A stretch of 64,000 nucleotides of DNA from Embiotoca jacksoni (lineage: Eukaryota > Chordata > Actinopteri > Embiotocidae), in assembly GCA_022577435.1 (NCBI GenBank), contig JAKOON010000114.1, positions 421,001 to 485,000 on the forward strand, read 5' to 3'. The notes below the pieces were generated by a model. The model saw nothing but the letters and a program-made list of their open reading frames with translations, was not told where the DNA came from and ran no database searches. Each line of letters opens with the position of its first letter. Positions within the stretch are counted from its first letter, which is position 1. The translations under genes were made by a program, and so were the position numbers. This document shows positions 63,473 to 64,000 of the stretch, piece after piece.

Positions 63473-64000
63473 ACTGAAACACTGAAACACGAACACTGAA
63501 ACGCTGTAACGCTGTAATTCTGTAGCGCTGTAATTCTGTAGCGCTGAAACGCTGTAACACTGAAACACGAACACTGAAACGCTGTAACGCTGAAATGCGA
63601 AAGCGCTGAAACCCTGTAACGCTGTCGCGCTGTAACCCTGTAGCGCTGAAACGCTGTAACGCTGAAACCCTGTAACGCTGTAGCGCTGTAGTGCTGTAAC
63701 ACTGTAACACCGTAACGCTGAAACGCTGTAACGCTGAAACACGAACACTGAAACGCTGTAATTCTGGAGCGCTGAAACGCTGTAACGCTGTAGCGCTGTA
63801 ATTCTGTAGCGCTGTAACGCTGAAACGCTGTAACACTGTAGCGCTGTAACACTGTAGCGCTGTAACACTGTAACGCTGAAATGCTGAAACGCTGTAACAC
63901 TGTAATTCTGTAGCGCTGTAACGCTGTAGCACTGTAATTCTGTAGCGCTGTAACGCTGAAACGCTGTAACACTGTAGCGCTGAAACGCTGTAACGCTGTA
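63473..64000. repeat. 8-bp array, copy 2, cut by window
   Basis: Same GCTGTAAC/GCTGAAAC array as 22531-24110. Unit order differs within about 150 bases of its start, so it is already rearranged relative to copy 1. Confidence 0.93.

Larger units (their letters stand above)
46794..64000 (+). repeat. Near-identical segmental copy, right member
   Basis: Matches 6324 onward. The offset is 40,470 at the start, 40,446 after the 24-bp minisatellite, changes at each variable array and at the Tc1 insertion, and is 40,964 from 17356 to about 21540. The right end is cut by the window inside the 8-bp array. Confidence 0.93.

Overview
The window is vertebrate nuclear DNA, most likely from a teleost fish. 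It has short phase-1 and phase-0 exons with GT-AG introns, many minisatellites and CA tracts, small dispersed repeats, a fish-type Tc1/mariner transposon and teleost-like coding sequence. The species cannot be named from the sequence. Nothing bacterial, no rRNA and no CRISPR array is seen.

The main content is two tandem plus-strand genes for long type VI collagen chains of the alpha-4/5/6 class. Both are called col6a4-like because the C-terminus carries Kunitz domains. Copy 1 enters from the left edge already inside the gene and ends with a stop at 24349: five complete N-terminal VWA exons, a sixth VWA split over three exons, a Cys-rich junction, about 336 residues of Gly-X-Y helix, two C-terminal VWA domains, a Glu-rich linker and two Kunitz domains. 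Copy 2 starts with a signal-peptide exon at 33300, has seven complete VWA exons plus the split one, and then repeats the same helix, C1, C2 and first Kunitz exons. The right edge cuts it before the second Kunitz exon.

The two genes are ordinary diverged paralogues in their VWA exons (292-5557 versus 40824-45962). From about 6324 and 46794 onward they are almost identical, introns included, for at least 17 kb. By eye I see roughly twenty substitutions, apart from length changes in minisatellites and one 1,633-bp Tc1 insertion found only in copy 2. The switch lies in the intron inside the last N-terminal VWA domain. Recent gene conversion, recent partial duplication or an assembly artefact could explain it. 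Copy 2 has also lost metal-site (MIDAS) residues in five of its seven complete VWA domains, whereas all five in copy 1 keep DxSxS.

Between the two collagen genes are two minus-strand genes. At 25696-27363 five in-phase exons encode the signal region and first lobe of a GABA-B receptor subunit 2-like ectodomain; the rest of the receptor is missing and a 19-bp minisatellite lies where it should be. At 28099-28755 a single-exon gene encodes an Alba-family RNase P/MRP p25-like protein. From 28756 to 33299 I find no gene.

Intron 1 of copy 2 is filled by a nearly 4-kb array of a 17-bp unit with a 1,700-bp higher-order repeat. Many long reading frames in such arrays are by-products of stop-free repeat units and are not annotated as genes. 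Together the collagen chains would be secreted extracellular-matrix proteins assembling through their helix and VWA domains. The p25-like protein would act in nuclear RNA processing, and the receptor fragment is probably not functional as a receptor.
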